DNA of 64,000 nucleotides from Polaribacter sp. HaHaR_3_91 (GCF_019278525.1 NZ_CP058986.1:2080001-2144000); one strand, 5' to 3'. Positions 1 to 10,126 are shown, counted from the stretch's first letter. Program-made: numbers and translations. The notes: generated from the letters alone by a model not told the origin.

Positions 1-283
1 CATCACCATTTTTATAAGTGATTTTTGCAATATCTGAAGTTGTTGAAACAGTTACGTTTGCATTAAAAACCTCGTTTCCTCCAAATTCTATAAAAGCATC
101 AAATTGTATTGCTTCTTTTGCTAAAAAAGCATCTTTTTTATGAGCTACTTCTATTTTTTGAGCAAAAGTTTTTTCTACAACAGGTTCTGGTTTTTCTTCT
201 ATTTGTTTTGTTTTAGCTGGATCTTTTTTACAACTTACAACAAGTAGTAAACTAGCAAATAATGTAATAAATGTTTTTTTCAT
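1..283 (-). CDS. Putative lipoprotein, 3' part cut off by window edge
   Basis: The gene starts with ATG at 283 and runs off the left edge, so only the first 94 or so residues are visible. The N-terminus has two lysines after Met, a hydrophobic stretch and then VVSCKK, a plausible lipobox with the lipidated Cys at about residue 18. This predicts export and membrane anchoring. A Lys/Glu/Pro-rich linker follows, then a segment that may begin a beta-rich domain. I do not recognise the family, and no function can be assigned from this fragment. Confidence 0.7.
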   Translation of the reverse strand, partial: MKKTFITLFASLLLVVSCKKDPAKTKQIEEKPEPVVEKTFAQKIEVAHKKDAFLAKEAIQFDAFIEFGGNEVFNANVTVSTTSDIAKITYKNGD

Positions 284-415
284 GTGGTTTGTTTTAAATG
301 GATGTTAATTAGATGTAATCGGTTTAAAAATGTAAACCTTACATTTTATATTCAGAAATTTGATTCTTTTTTAAAATGTGAATTAAAACTAGGATAAAAC
401 AAGAAAGTAAAAGGA

Positions 416-1282
416 TTATTCTTTTGCTCCGTGACTTTTTGCTGTTTCTATCCAGAGTTCTGCAATTCCTTTTGTGTCTGCTCCCAAGCCTCTAGATAAA
501 TGCAATGCAACGCCCATAATTAACAAACAAACTTCATGCACTTGGTCTAGCGTTTGCAAACTATCAAATTGTTTTTGTGCTTTTAATAGTAATAACTCGT
601 TGTGTTTCTGTGCAAATTCTATCGAATTATCTCCAACTTCTTTTATTTCAGGAATCATTAAGGCGTCTATCCAATCTTTTCCAATTCGTTCTGCCAAGAT
701 CTCAGGAAGTTCATTACCCATTTCTCTCCATAAAGTCAATGTTTTTGTATCGCCAGAGGCGGATAAACCACTGTCTAATAACAATTCAAAAGCAATGTCA
801 GCAATATTTTGCATTACGTTTAAATAGGCGTCTTGTGCTTTTTCAAAAGGAGCTGCACCTTGTCCTTTTAGATAATCTCCAACACTTAATTTTGGTAAGT
901 TTAAAACTTCTGCACAATCTGTTAAACACGGAAATTGTGCTCCTTCAAAAATATAATCTGCTTTTTTAAATTGAATTTGACGACCTAGAGGATATAAGCG
1001 ACAGGCTAACGGACGACCTTGGTGCACGCTACAACCGTGATTTTCTATATACTGACTGCAAGCATTCTGTCCTTTTTTATCTTGTTTTCCGTTAAAAGTT
1101 AATCGAATACCTCCAAAATCGGTATACAAATCTCGAAAATCTCTCGGACTTACTTTTTTCTCTTTACTAAAACTGAATAATTCCCAAGGATTTAGCATAA
1201 CCGCTTTTCCGAAACAGCAAGTTCCAGCTCGCGAGCAGGTGAGTGGTAATATACTTTCGGTGCTCAGCTTAGTAGTTTGCAT
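416..1282 (-). CDS. YkgJ/UPF0153 family cysteine-cluster protein
   Basis: The 288-residue protein carries the cysteine pattern of the YkgJ family of putative zinc- or iron-chelating proteins. An N-terminal CSRAGTCCFGK motif at about residues 16-26 is followed by CSQYIENHGCSVHQGRPLAC and then RLYPLG at about 75-98. The family's cysteines are thought to bind a metal or an Fe-S cluster, but the reaction is not established. The C-terminal half beyond about residue 130 is helical and less conserved. It stands alone between a lipoprotein and an oxidoreductase gene. Plus-strand reading frames over the same DNA look like shadows. The family call is firm; the role is unknown. Confidence 0.85.
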   Translation of the reverse strand: MQTTKLSTESILPLTCSRAGTCCFGKAVMLNPWELFSFSKEKKVSPRDFRDLYTDFGGIRLTFNGKQDKKGQNACSQYIENHGCSVHQGRPLACRLYPLGRQIQFKKADYIFEGAQFPCLTDCAEVLNLPKLSVGDYLKGQGAAPFEKAQDAYLNVMQNIADIAFELLLDSGLSASGDTKTLTLWREMGNELPEILAERIGKDWIDALMIPEIKEVGDNSIEFAQKHNELLLLKAQKQFDSLQTLDQVHEVCLLIMGVALHLSRGLGADTKGIAELWIETAKSHGAKE

Positions 1283-1399
1283 TCGTTTTGGTCGTTTTAA
1301 TAATTAGTTTTCATACCGATTCAATAAACTAAAAAAGAATCATTGAATTGAGCTGTAAAGATATTATTTTTCAACTTTAAATTTAGAAGAAATTGTTAT

Positions 1400-2416
1400 T
1401 TAACTTTCTAAAATCTCTAGCTGTTGCATAATTTGAGCTTCTGTTACTGGATATGGTTTTCCTTCCCTAATCGTATTATAAACATCATCAAATACTTGCA
1501 TATAAGAAGATTTTTCAGAAACTATATTTTCTTGTTTCTTTATCCCTTCATCATTAATTGTGGTTAATACACCTTTATTATTAATATCTTCTAAACCAAA
1601 CAAAGAGTTAGAAGGTTTCATGCCTTTTTGTAATTGTTGTTCTTGTACATCAGCACGTTGTTTAATATAAGAACCTTTAGTTCCGTGTAAAATAAATGCA
1701 GGTTGTGGATCGGTAACCAATAAACTTGTAGTTATAAAAATTTGCAGTCCATTTGGATATATTAAATGAAAATGAGCATAATCATCTACTTGAGTATTCG
1801 GACGAAATTTACCTAATTGTTTTTTCCATTCTAGCGGAATTCCAAAAATAGAGATTACAGCATCTAACAAATGCGGACCTAAATCATATGCTAAGCCACT
1901 TCCAGGAACAGGTGTTTCTTTGGTTGCTTTTGGACCGATATCATATTTATAACGATCATAACGAAGGTGAAACTCTACCAATTGCCCTAGTTTACCTGAA
2001 TCTAACACACTTTTTGCGGATAAAAAATCACTATCATAACGCCTGTTTTGATATGCTAAAACAGCACGATTGTATTTTTTTGCCGCTGTAAATAATTTCT
2101 TTGCTTCGGATGATTTAACTGTAAAAGGTTTTTCTAGTAATACATGTTTGTTTGCTTGTAAAGCCTTTAAAGCAAACTCAAAATGAGTAGTATTTGGAGT
2201 ATTGATAATAACCAATTCTATTTCTGAATCTGCTAAAAGTTCATCAATATTATCATAACTTTTTATTGTAGGGTAGGTAAGATGTGCTTTTTTAGAAGAT
2301 CTTTCTACAACTGCACTTAATTCAAAATTAGGATGTTCATTAATAAATGGAGCATGAAATATTTGTCCTGACATTCCAAAAGAAAAAACACCTGTTTTTA
2401 ATACATTTTTATTCAT
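1400..2416 (-). CDS. Gfo/Idh/MocA family NAD(P)-dependent oxidoreductase
   Basis: The 338-residue protein has the N-terminal Rossmann segment GVFSFGMSGQIFHAPF (about residues 9-24), the LLEKPF motif near residue 94 whose Lys contacts cofactor and substrate, and a C-terminal YDLGPHLLD motif near residue 178 with the family's active-site His. Length fits the family. The GMSGxxFHAPF signature matches the YdgJ/YvaA-like branch, usually annotated as sugar or inositol dehydrogenases. No adjacent gene indicates the substrate, so the specificity is open. Confidence 0.9.
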   Translation of the reverse strand: MNKNVLKTGVFSFGMSGQIFHAPFINEHPNFELSAVVERSSKKAHLTYPTIKSYDNIDELLADSEIELVIINTPNTTHFEFALKALQANKHVLLEKPFTVKSSEAKKLFTAAKKYNRAVLAYQNRRYDSDFLSAKSVLDSGKLGQLVEFHLRYDRYKYDIGPKATKETPVPGSGLAYDLGPHLLDAVISIFGIPLEWKKQLGKFRPNTQVDDYAHFHLIYPNGLQIFITTSLLVTDPQPAFILHGTKGSYIKQRADVQEQQLQKGMKPSNSLFGLEDINNKGVLTTINDEGIKKQENIVSEKSSYMQVFDDVYNTIREGKPYPVTEAQIMQQLEILES

Positions 2417-2443
2417 AAACTGATTTTAAAACTTTAGATATTT

Positions 2444-3637
2444 TTAATATTCCATTAATGCATTAAACTTACTATTTAAGTTATAAATATTTAAATTATC
2501 ATCAAATGCAACCTGAACAGCCAAAAGTTTTATTTCTAATTCAGATATTTTATTGTCAATTTTATTTTTGTCACCAATAGCTTTACTTTTTTCTAAAACT
2601 TGTTTTAAAGCAGACTGATAAGTGCTAAAAATCGATATATATTCTTTACTTAAAGACTCTACTTCATCTCTTATAAACTTCGCCTGGTTTAACGCATACG
2701 TAGGATACATTAATTTTTTATTTGTTAAATGATTGTTGTAATCTAAGGGTTTAGCACTAATTATTTTATCTACACTTTGCTGTACAATACCTTTGGTATA
2801 GTGCTTATTTATAACGTTTGTTAAGGTTAATTTTTTATCCTGCTCAGAAATGGCATTTGGGTTTAAAGTATTAGAGCGTTCTGTAGTGTATTGTGTTAAA
2901 AGTAGCACCAAACCTTCTTTTCTAATATCTAAATTGCCAAGGTTTTGTTCAAATTCTGTTTGTGCTTTTGCCAATCCCTCATAATGCACCAAATACACAT
3001 TTAATGATTTTTTTAAATCTATAACATCATCTATGGAAACATCGTTTCCTTTTAGCGCATTGCCCATCACCAAATCTACAACAGACTTTATAGAACTCAC
3101 CACAGGTATTGCACTGGTTAATTCTTCTGTTAAAGGAGATTTTATAATGTTATCAATAAAAAGTAGAAATTTAGATTTTTTTACGCCATTAATTTTTCGA
3201 TTCCCTTTTATGATTTCATTCTCTAAAATTTCTGCAATTTCTTCGGATAAAGAAAAACCTAAATCTGAATTTTCAGGATTGTTTAAGCTAGAGATTTGAG
3301 TAAGATAATCACTAGTTGCATCTAGTTGTTTTATGGCGTTTAAACTTGCGTTTGAAGCAAAAACAAATTCTGTAGTATTAATAATTTTTTTTCTTCTTTG
3401 TTCTAATTGGTTCTTTAAACCAAAAAGCTCTGCATCAGAAAATTCTTTAATTATTTTGTTATTAGACTTCATTAATTCTTCAAAATTATTCACTTTTAAA
3501 ACAATCGTGTCTAATTTTTCTTTTGTTTTCAAAAGCTCAAAATAGTTTTTATAAATTACATTTAAAGAGTCTTTATTGTTTTGTGCGCTTACTATTGATG
3601 CTGAAATAATTGTAATAATTGTCAGTAATTTTTTCAT
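2444..3637 (-). CDS. Secreted, largely helical protein of unknown function
   Basis: The frame can be extended upstream to 3694, but the ATG at 3637 gives a clean signal peptide, MKKLLTIITIISASIVSAQ, with likely cleavage after the AQ-type site at residue 19; I chose it for that reason. The mature part of about 378 residues is rich in Lys, Glu, Leu and Asn, with long predicted helices and probable coiled coils near both ends. I see no catalytic motif, lipobox, T9SS C-terminal domain or membrane segment beyond the signal. It is probably periplasmic or secreted. Gene reality is well supported by length and the signal peptide; family is not recognised. Confidence 0.7.
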   Translation of the reverse strand: MKKLLTIITIISASIVSAQNNKDSLNVIYKNYFELLKTKEKLDTIVLKVNNFEELMKSNNKIIKEFSDAELFGLKNQLEQRRKKIINTTEFVFASNASLNAIKQLDATSDYLTQISSLNNPENSDLGFSLSEEIAEILENEIIKGNRKINGVKKSKFLLFIDNIIKSPLTEELTSAIPVVSSIKSVVDLVMGNALKGNDVSIDDVIDLKKSLNVYLVHYEGLAKAQTEFEQNLGNLDIRKEGLVLLLTQYTTERSNTLNPNAISEQDKKLTLTNVINKHYTKGIVQQSVDKIISAKPLDYNNHLTNKKLMYPTYALNQAKFIRDEVESLSKEYISIFSTYQSALKQVLEKSKAIGDKNKIDNKISELEIKLLAVQVAFDDNLNIYNLNSKFNALMEY

Positions 3638-3768
3638 AAGATACGTTGTTCTTGGTTTCATATTTCTTAAAATATTAATTCTGATACAAAGCAATATTCA
3701 TGCCTTTAATAACAAGCGAACGAAATTAACTTTTTTGGGTTTAAATATCAAATTGAAAAATGACTATT

Positions 3769-4536
3769 TTAATTGTTGTTTACAATTTTATCAAATCTAG
3801 AATCCATGCACACACTAATATCTGTGGTTATAAAATTTCCGTTAAAACAAGACTGAAAATGGTTGCAGGACTTGGTGCATTTTGAGCTTGTTTGTTGGTT
3901 TTTATTTTGATTATTTTTAGAGGTAGATTTCTCTTTTTCGCAGTTTCGGTAATTGAGTTTCTGGCATGGAATCCAGCAAAGGGACATCTATTAGAATAAT
4001 AAACCACAATTCCGTTTTTCTCTGAACAAGTTCCGGATTTTACAGAATCATTAAATTTTGGATTTTCTGCTTCTAAATATATTTTCTTTGCTAAAAGACA
4101 GAATCCGCTTCCTATTTTTTCTACTTCTTCAAAACCTTGTTTTAGAAACCATTTTGTATCACTCATAAAATGGAATTTCTTTGCACCAACAACGGTTACC
4201 AAACCACTTTTATGTTGTTTTTTAGCATCAGCAATAGCAGTCTGTAAAAAGCTTTTTAGCAAGACCTTGTTTTTTATATTTTCCGGAAACCCAAAAGCAA
4301 TTGATATTTAAATAATTTGGAGCCGTAATAGGAACCCAAGATTCTTCCGCATCAGCATATTCAATAAAAACTTTTGCTCTCTCATTTATTCTTCTAAAAA
4401 CATAGCCTTTTTCGAATTGATTTTTAAGCCAATCTTTTTTTGCATGATAACTTGATAAACATTTTTTATCAGAAATAGCACAACAAATATGCTCATTTTC
4501 TATGCTCTCTGAATCTAAAGTTATAAAATCACTCAT
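3769..4536 (-). pseudogene. YoaP-type GNAT acetyltransferase broken by two frameshifts
   Basis: Three overlapping minus-strand frames together spell one protein of about 255 residues. The first (4536 down to 4228) holds the GNAT-like N-terminus through KQGLAKKL. The second (to 3828) continues with LQTAIADAKKQHKSGL and CPFAGFHA up to SPATIFS. The third supplies the C-terminus FNGNFITTDISVCMDSRFDK, typical of the YoaP domain. The first break fits one extra base in the A5 run at 4246-4250 (plus strand), the second one missing base near 3849-3851. The outer pieces share a frame, so the two changes compensate. This is either a recently inactivated gene or a homopolymer sequencing error. The intact protein would be an N-acetyltransferase with a YoaP C-terminal domain. 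Confidence 0.8.
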
Positions 4537-4636
4537 TTTAAATAGGAATTAAAATGTGAGTAATTTATCAATAGAAAAGAAGAGAACCAATGATAATAAT
4601 AAAAAAAAAGTGGTCGTCTGAAAAGCTGAAATGACT

Positions 4637-4664
4637 GTCATTCTGAATTTATTTCAGAAGCTCA
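4637..4664. repeat. Short intergenic repeat with inverted arms
   Basis: This element in the 231-bp gap 4537-4767 begins GTCATTCTGAA and contains the 7-bp inverted arms TTCTGAA (4641-4647) and TTCAGAA (4653-4659). The same GTCATTCTGA start recurs at 10309. Similar short palindromic elements are common between flavobacterial genes. I see nothing else in this gap. Confidence 0.5.
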
Positions 4665-4767
4665 ATAAGTTGATAAGCTATAAGAATAAGAAACTGAAAC
4701 GAGTTCAGTTGAACAAAAATATCTAATTTTTAGGCAAACTCTTTAAGTAAAATTATAAGTTAAAAGG

Positions 4768-5766
4768 TTAATTCCCTTTAATTCTTTCCCATAATTCCGA
4801 TAATAGTTTTTTAGCATCTTTTTTATCTTTAGCTTCTTCAATAAAAGACGGAACTCCATTAGCATCGATTTCAATTTTATATTTAAAAACAAAATTTGTA
4901 GCATTTGGTTTCATGCTTAATGCCCCAAAACGTAAATCATTAAAATACAATACTCCATTTACTTTATTGACGGTGTACCAACCTTTAGAAATAGCAATCA
5001 TACGTTGCATTTTTGGTTGATTTACTAAATTGCCTAATAACTCATGATTTTTAGAATAACTAGAAAACTCAACAGGGTTTTTATCAAAAAAAGAAGAATG
5101 ACCAATTAAAAAAGCATTTTCTGTTTCTACATTAGCAGTCCATAAAAGGGTGTTTAGAGGTGTTGGTTTTGTTTGTATTTCTTTATACTGAATATCTTGT
5201 GCAACTAATTCTTTAGTAAACGTTTGATAAGAAACACCTTTTAGAACAAAGGTAAGTACTAAATAAGAACTACTAATAATAAGGGCTAAATTATTATAAA
5301 AACGTCTTTTTTTAGCTTCTTTTTTCTGACACATCGCCAAAATTAAAAGCACCAAAAAAGGTATTGTATATAACGGATCTATTACAAAAACATTTTTAAA
5401 AGCCAAACGAATGTCTAAAGGCCAAAAAAGTTGTGTTCCCCAAGTAGTTTGTGCATCTAAAATTGGATGCGTTATAAAAGCCCAAAAGAAAAGCCAAGAC
5501 CAATCTTTTACATTTTTATATTTTTCATATCGGGTGACAATAAAAGCTAAAATAGGAGCAAAGAGCACCGAGAAAAAGATAGAATGTGTAAAACCTCTAT
5601 GTATTTCTAAGGCAGTAACTTTATCTGCAAAAAAATTAGCGAAAATATCTAAATCCGGAATTGTACCTGCAATAGCACCATACAACATGGCATTATTACC
5701 AATTTTTCTACCAAGAACAGCTTCTCCAACTGCGGCACCTAAAACTATTTGTGTTAATGAATCCAT
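4768..5766 (-). CDS. YdjM/DUF457-like membrane-bound metal-dependent hydrolase
   Basis: The 332-residue protein starts MDSLTQIVLGAAVGEAVLG and shows the family's acidic and histidine motifs: PDLDIF near residue 37, HRGFTHS near 55 and HPILDAQTTWGT near 98. Four to five hydrophobic segments fill the first 180 residues, and the C-terminal 140 residues are soluble. The family is annotated as putative inner-membrane metal-dependent hydrolases, with YdjM of E. coli as a LexA-regulated example; the substrate is unknown. The stop of the upstream SDR gene lies 22 bp away, so the two probably share a transcript. Confidence 0.85.
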   Translation of the reverse strand: MDSLTQIVLGAAVGEAVLGRKIGNNAMLYGAIAGTIPDLDIFANFFADKVTALEIHRGFTHSIFFSVLFAPILAFIVTRYEKYKNVKDWSWLFFWAFITHPILDAQTTWGTQLFWPLDIRLAFKNVFVIDPLYTIPFLVLLILAMCQKKEAKKRRFYNNLALIISSSYLVLTFVLKGVSYQTFTKELVAQDIQYKEIQTKPTPLNTLLWTANVETENAFLIGHSSFFDKNPVEFSSYSKNHELLGNLVNQPKMQRMIAISKGWYTVNKVNGVLYFNDLRFGALSMKPNATNFVFKYKIEIDANGVPSFIEEAKDKKDAKKLLSELWERIKGN

Positions 5767-5788
5767 TAGATTATTTTTTTACTAATAA

Positions 5789-6925
5789 TTAATAACTCTT
5801 TCTAAATTTTTTTTCAACTGAATAATTAATCAAGTTCATAAAGTTTTCATGAACTCCTAAAGTATTTTCTAATTTTAACTGCTGAATAAGGTTTAAAATT
5901 TGTTCAGTATTAAACTGTAAATCTGGGATAGAAATATAATTTTGAAAAATATCGCCAATGGTTTTGTAATACAGCGTTTCAAAAGAATTTAAGTTCTTAG
6001 GTTTAGCTGTAACATATTCATAAGAATTTACATCAAAAGACTCTAAAACATCGCCTACATACTCTTTGTGTAAAATCTGTGTAGGGTTTACAATATTCAA
6101 TTCTTTTATTTGTGGATTTAAAAAAGCGTGTAAAATAGCTTTGGATACAAAATCTACAGGCACAATATTTAAACCACTTTTTTTGTCAATCCAAATTCTG
6201 AAAGCTTCTTTAGATTTGGTAGCATACTTTGCTAAAAAGATGGCCCAAGAATAGAAAACATCATATTTTGGAGTTTCGTAAAAAGGTTTATCAATTAAAC
6301 GACCGCAAATAATACTAGGTCTTAAAATTTGAGAAGTTATATTTTTAAGTTTGCACGTTTCTTTTACAAAACGTTCACTTTCATATTTAGATTGCTCATA
6401 GGGATTTCTAAAATTGGTAACGGTGTAGTTTTCAATAGCATCACATACTTTTTCATTTTGGATACCAAAAGAATACGCCGTACTAATGTATAAAAAACGT
6501 GTTACTCGCTCTGGTAATTGCTCCAAAAGCTGCTTGGTTACCAAATAGTTTTGTGAGTGTACGGTTTTCTTAGAATCACTTGTACTAGATAAATTAGTAG
6601 AACCAGCGCAATGAATTACGGTGTCAAAATTATAAGTTTCTAATACTTCTCTGCTAATTGTTGCTAAATCATTTGGAATTATTGTGATTTTTTCTAGACA
6701 ATTTTCAAGTGTAAAGTCATTTAAAAATTCAGGACGAGAAGCATCTTCTAAGACAGCTAGTAAGCGTTGTTCTGCTGTTTTATCATTAGCTCTAATCACT
6801 ACAAAAAGATGATTTACTGTTTTTTGAACAATGGCTTTGTGTAGCCATTCAAAAATAATATGAATTCCAACAATTCCCGTTCCTCCAGTTAATAAGCAAT
6901 TCATATTTTTTTGATGAAATTTCAA
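5789..6925 (-). CDS. Extended SDR, thioester-reductase-like NAD(P)-binding protein
   Basis: The 378-residue protein begins with a Rossmann motif, LLTGGTGIVG, right after MNC, and has the NAD-binding VIHCAGSTN near residue 108 and the catalytic YEQSK near residue 176. The pattern matches the NAD-binding-4 or male-sterility group, which includes thioester reductase domains and fatty acyl reductases. It stands alone without an adenylation or carrier domain. The annotated start is ATG 6925; an internal ATG at 6904 (MNCLLTGG) would place the Rossmann strand at the N-terminus as in most relatives and is equally plausible. The substrate is unknown. Confidence 0.8.
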   Translation of the reverse strand: MKFHQKNMNCLLTGGTGIVGIHIIFEWLHKAIVQKTVNHLFVVIRANDKTAEQRLLAVLEDASRPEFLNDFTLENCLEKITIIPNDLATISREVLETYNFDTVIHCAGSTNLSSTSDSKKTVHSQNYLVTKQLLEQLPERVTRFLYISTAYSFGIQNEKVCDAIENYTVTNFRNPYEQSKYESERFVKETCKLKNITSQILRPSIICGRLIDKPFYETPKYDVFYSWAIFLAKYATKSKEAFRIWIDKKSGLNIVPVDFVSKAILHAFLNPQIKELNIVNPTQILHKEYVGDVLESFDVNSYEYVTAKPKNLNSFETLYYKTIGDIFQNYISIPDLQFNTEQILNLIQQLKLENTLGVHENFMNLINYSVEKKFRKSY

Positions 6926-6934
6926 TAGATGATT

Positions 6935-6973
6935 TAATAAAAAAATAGTTGTCTTATTACAGACAACTATTTT
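6935..6973 (-). terminator. Rho-independent terminator of gcvT
   Basis: Perfect 13-bp inverted arms (6942-6954 and 6961-6973) flank a 6-nt loop. On the minus strand the hairpin is followed by a run of T residues. It lies about 70 bp beyond the gcvT stop and just upstream of the SDR gene, separating the two transcripts. Confidence 0.85.
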
Positions 6974-7041
6974 CTGCTTGAGTGCAGTCTAAATTTTATT
7001 GATTATAAAATTTTTGAATGAGCTCTAACGAACATATTATT

Positions 7042-8127
7042 TTATCCTTTGTAAAAAGGAAGTTTTACAATTGTTGCAGGAATTGCTTTTTTACGAACCT
7101 GAATATGTATTTGTGTACCTACTTTAGATAAAATTCTTGGTACATAACCCATTCCAATTCCTTTTTGTAAACTAGGGCTCATAGTACCAGAAGTAACTTC
7201 TCCAATAACGTTTCCGCTACCATCTACAATATCATAACCATGTCTTGGAATTCCTCTTTCATCAAGTTCAAAAGCAACCAATTTTCTTTCTGGTTTGTGT
7301 TCTTTTTCTTTTGCTAAAGCTTCTGCATTTACAAATTCTTTGGTAAATTTTGTAATCCAACCTAATCCTGCTTCAATAGGAGATGTTGTATCGTTAATAT
7401 CATTTCCGTACAAGCAATAGCCCATTTCTAAACGTAAAGTATCTCTTGCAGCTAAACCAATCGGCTTAATTCCAAAATCTGCTCCAGCTTCAAAAACTTT
7501 ATTCCAAATTTGTTCAGCTTCTTCATTTTTACAGTAAATTTCAAATCCGCCAGAACCAGTATAACCCGTTGCAGAAATTATTACATTCTCAATTCCGGCA
7601 AAATCACTAATTTTAAATTTATAAAAAGGAATGCTTGCTAAATCTACAGAAGTTAAAGATTGCATTGCTTCTATAGCTTTAGGACCTTGAATAGCTAATA
7701 ATGAATACCCCTCAGATAAGTCTCTTAAATCAGCATTAAACTCCTCATTGTATTTAGAAATCCAATTCCAGTCTTTTTCAATATTAGATGCATTTACAAC
7801 TAGTAAATACGTGTTTTTCTTAATTTTATAACAAATTAAATCATCTACTATCCCATTATCTTCATTAGGAAAACAGCTGTATTGTGCATCTCCAATCTCT
7901 AGTTTAGAAGCATCATTAGAAGTTACTTTTTGTATTAAAGCTAAGGCATTTTCACCTTCTACTAAAAATTCTCCCATATGGCTAACATCAAAAACACCAA
8001 CGGCATTTCTAACAGTTAAATGTTCTGCTGTAACTCCTTCGTATTGTACAGGCATGTTGTAACCAGCAAAAGGAACCATTTTAGCACCTAAAGCAACGTG
8101 AATATTATTTAATGCAATATTTTTCAT
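7042..8127 (-). CDS. gcvT: Aminomethyltransferase, glycine cleavage system T protein
   Basis: The 361-residue protein is a full-length GcvT. It transfers the methylene group from aminomethyl-lipoyl H protein to tetrahydrofolate and releases ammonia. Visible signatures are [13 protein letters not shown] near residue 17, [10 protein letters not shown] near 46, [11 protein letters not shown] near 192, and [18 protein letters not shown] near 227, all diagnostic of T protein rather than sarcosine oxidase or YgfZ. The C-terminal beta-barrel with [12 protein letters not shown] is intact. The other glycine cleavage genes are not nearby, as is usual in this phylum. It is transcribed alone and ends at the strong hairpin at 6942-6973. 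Confidence 0.97.
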   Translation of the reverse strand: MKNIALNNIHVALGAKMVPFAGYNMPVQYEGVTAEHLTVRNAVGVFDVSHMGEFLVEGENALALIQKVTSNDASKLEIGDAQYSCFPNEDNGIVDDLICYKIKKNTYLLVVNASNIEKDWNWISKYNEEFNADLRDLSEGYSLLAIQGPKAIEAMQSLTSVDLASIPFYKFKISDFAGIENVIISATGYTGSGGFEIYCKNEEAEQIWNKVFEAGADFGIKPIGLAARDTLRLEMGYCLYGNDINDTTSPIEAGLGWITKFTKEFVNAEALAKEKEHKPERKLVAFELDERGIPRHGYDIVDGSGNVIGEVTSGTMSPSLQKGIGMGYVPRILSKVGTQIHIQVRKKAIPATIVKLPFYKG

Positions 8128-8258
8128 GTATAGATTTCTTAAATTTCAGCTAAATTATTGAAAAAAATGGAATTATCTATCACGAATACTTTGTTAATAT
8201 TTTTACCTAGAAAATAATAAATGTTACTTTTGAAATTCTCAATTATAAAACCACCTTT

Positions 8259-9890
8259 ATGAAAGTTTTTAACTTTTTATTTGTCACTTTTTTGCTATTT
8301 ACCTTAAATAGTATTGCGCAAACTCCTACAGATTATTTACCAAAAGAATTTCATAAAGAAAGACGTGCAATTTTACGTTCTAAAATGCCAAACAACTCGG
8401 TGGCTGTTGTGTTTGCAAACCCTATAAGAAACAGAGCAAATGACGTAGATTATGTATTTCATCAAGATCCTAATTTTTATTATTTAACCGGTTACAGAGA
8501 ACCAAATGCAGTTTTAGTATTGTTTTCTGAGTTTCAAATAGATGAAAAAGGAAATTCTTATAACGAGGTTTTATATGTACAAAAAAAGGATGCAAGAGCA
8601 GAAATGTGGTATGGAAAACGCTTGGGGGCAGAAAAAGCAGCAGATGAGTTAGGTTTTAATACCACAATGAATGCAGAAGATTTTATAGCGTCACAAATTG
8701 ATTTTAAGAAATTTAATAAGGTTTTTATTACAGAGTTTAAGGATGATTATAGAAATTCATCTAGAAATAATGCTGAAATTTATGATTTAGTAGCAAGTTT
8801 TAAGGAAAAATCAGGTTTTAATGAAATTCAATTTTTATCTAAAAACATAGAGAAAGCATATAATCAGATTGCAAATGTTCCTGATAAAAATATGATTGAG
8901 CTTTCTAAAAAGATAAATGAAGATCTTACTCGTTTTCCAGAGTTACAAAACGACCAATTGATTACCAATTTTGCAAAAGCGAAAAGTGATAATGAATTAA
9001 AAGATTATCAGAAAAAAATCTTCATAAGATTAATCGCTAAAAAGAATAATAACTTCAATTTTTACTTTTTAACCAATACTTTAGCAACCATGAGGGAGGT
9101 TAAAACAGCAGAAGAAGTTAAGTTATTAACCAAAGCAGTGCGAATTTCTGCTGTTGGACAAATAGAGGTAATGAAGGCAATGAAACCACACATGTCGGAA
9201 ACAGAGTTACAAGGAATCCATGAATTTGTGTACAAAAAATATGGTGCAGAATACGAAGGATATCCGTCTATTGTAGGTGCCGGAAACAACGGTTGCATTT
9301 TGCATTATATCGAAAATAATAAAACAAAAGTTGGCAACGATTTAGTTTTAATGGATTTAGGAGCGGAATATAGAGGGTACACGGCAGATGTAACGCGCAC
9401 AATTCCTGCTAACGGAAAATTCACAAAAGCACAAGCAGAAATTTACAATATTGTCTATAAAGCACAAGAAGCAGGAATTGCCTTGTATAAAATAGGCGAA
9501 CCAATGAGTGCGCCAAACATGGCAGCGATAAAAGTGATTAATGAAGGCTTATTTCAACTCGGAATTATAAAATCTATTACGGAAAGACACAACTATTTAC
9601 CACACGGAGTTTTGCATCATATTGGTTTAGACGTGCACGATCCAGGAAATTATAATAACTTTGAAGAAAATATGGTGGTTACTATGGAGCCCGGAATTTA
9701 CATTCCTGAAGGTAGTGATTGTGATAAAAAATATTGGGGAATTGGTATTCGAATCGAAGACGATATTTTAGTGACTAAAAAAGGTCCTGTAAATCTTTCT
9801 GCAGAAGCACCTAGAACCCTAAAAGAAATAGAAAAAATGATGGCAAAAAAGTCTGTTTTAGACGATTTTGTATTGCCAAATTTAGATTAA
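8259..9890 (+). CDS. Exported Xaa-Pro aminopeptidase, peptidase family M24B
   Basis: The 543-residue protein has a signal peptide ([21 protein letters not shown]), an N-terminal aminopeptidase-P domain (about 25-260) and a C-terminal pita-bread metallopeptidase. The dinuclear metal site is visible: Asp in [17 protein letters not shown] (both aspartates), His in [15 protein letters not shown], Glu in VTMEPGIY and Glu in GIRIEDDIL. It should remove N-terminal residues preceding proline, here in the periplasm or outside the cell. A possible -7 element, TACTTTTG, lies at 8225-8232. The gene is followed after 5 bp by the VF530 gene, suggesting co-transcription. PepP is the nearest named relative, but the export signal sets it apart from the cytoplasmic enzyme. 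Confidence 0.93.
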   Translation: MKVFNFLFVTFLLFTLNSIAQTPTDYLPKEFHKERRAILRSKMPNNSVAVVFANPIRNRANDVDYVFHQDPNFYYLTGYREPNAVLVLFSEFQIDEKGNSYNEVLYVQKKDARAEMWYGKRLGAEKAADELGFNTTMNAEDFIASQIDFKKFNKVFITEFKDDYRNSSRNNAEIYDLVASFKEKSGFNEIQFLSKNIEKAYNQIANVPDKNMIELSKKINEDLTRFPELQNDQLITNFAKAKSDNELKDYQKKIFIRLIAKKNNNFNFYFLTNTLATMREVKTAEEVKLLTKAVRISAVGQIEVMKAMKPHMSETELQGIHEFVYKKYGAEYEGYPSIVGAGNNGCILHYIENNKTKVGNDLVLMDLGAEYRGYTADVTRTIPANGKFTKAQAEIYNIVYKAQEAGIALYKIGEPMSAPNMAAIKVINEGLFQLGIIKSITERHNYLPHGVLHHIGLDVHDPGNYNNFEENMVVTMEPGIYIPEGSDCDKKYWGIGIRIEDDILVTKKGPVNLSAEAPRTLKEIEKMMAKKSVLDDFVLPNLD

Positions 9891-9895
9891 TAATT

Positions 9896-10117
9896 ATGAG
9901 CACAGAACAACCAAATAATCCGTTACACGGTATAAAATTAGCCACCATGTTAGAAGAACTTTTCTTAGAATATGGTTGGGAAGAATTAGGATACAGTTTA
10001 AATATAAATGCCTTTAAAAACAATCCTACGTACAAATCTTCTTTAAAGTTTTTAAGAACAACACCTTGGGCAAGAGAAAAAGTAGAGCAGTTTTACTTAA
10101 AAAATATGATTGATTAA
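9896..10117 (+). CDS. VF530 family (DUF2132) small DNA-binding-like protein
   Basis: The 73-residue protein has the family's full pattern: [15 protein letters not shown] near residue 8, then [35 protein letters not shown] and an end shortly after. The solved family member VF530 of Aliivibrio fischeri is an alpha-helical protein structurally similar to DNA-binding folds; the biological role is not known. It follows the Xaa-Pro aminopeptidase gene by 5 bp and probably shares its transcript. The length is typical, so it is a real small gene despite its size. Confidence 0.88.
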   Translation: MSTEQPNNPLHGIKLATMLEELFLEYGWEELGYSLNINAFKNNPTYKSSLKFLRTTPWAREKVEQFYLKNMID

Positions 10118-10126
10118 TTTTTATTT

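Noticed and set aside
474..969. Two plus-strand frames opposite the YkgJ gene
   Set aside because: They are overlapping antisense readings of a conserved cysteine-motif protein.
3769..3987. A separate 72-residue minus-strand gene
   Set aside because: Its only meaningful part, the C-terminus with TTDISVCMDSRFDK, is the frameshifted end of the YoaP-type gene, so it belongs to the pseudogene.
4637..4664. Possible tRNA or riboswitch in the intergenic gap
   Set aside because: No cloverleaf or conserved aptamer core is recognisable; the sequence is a short dispersed repeat.
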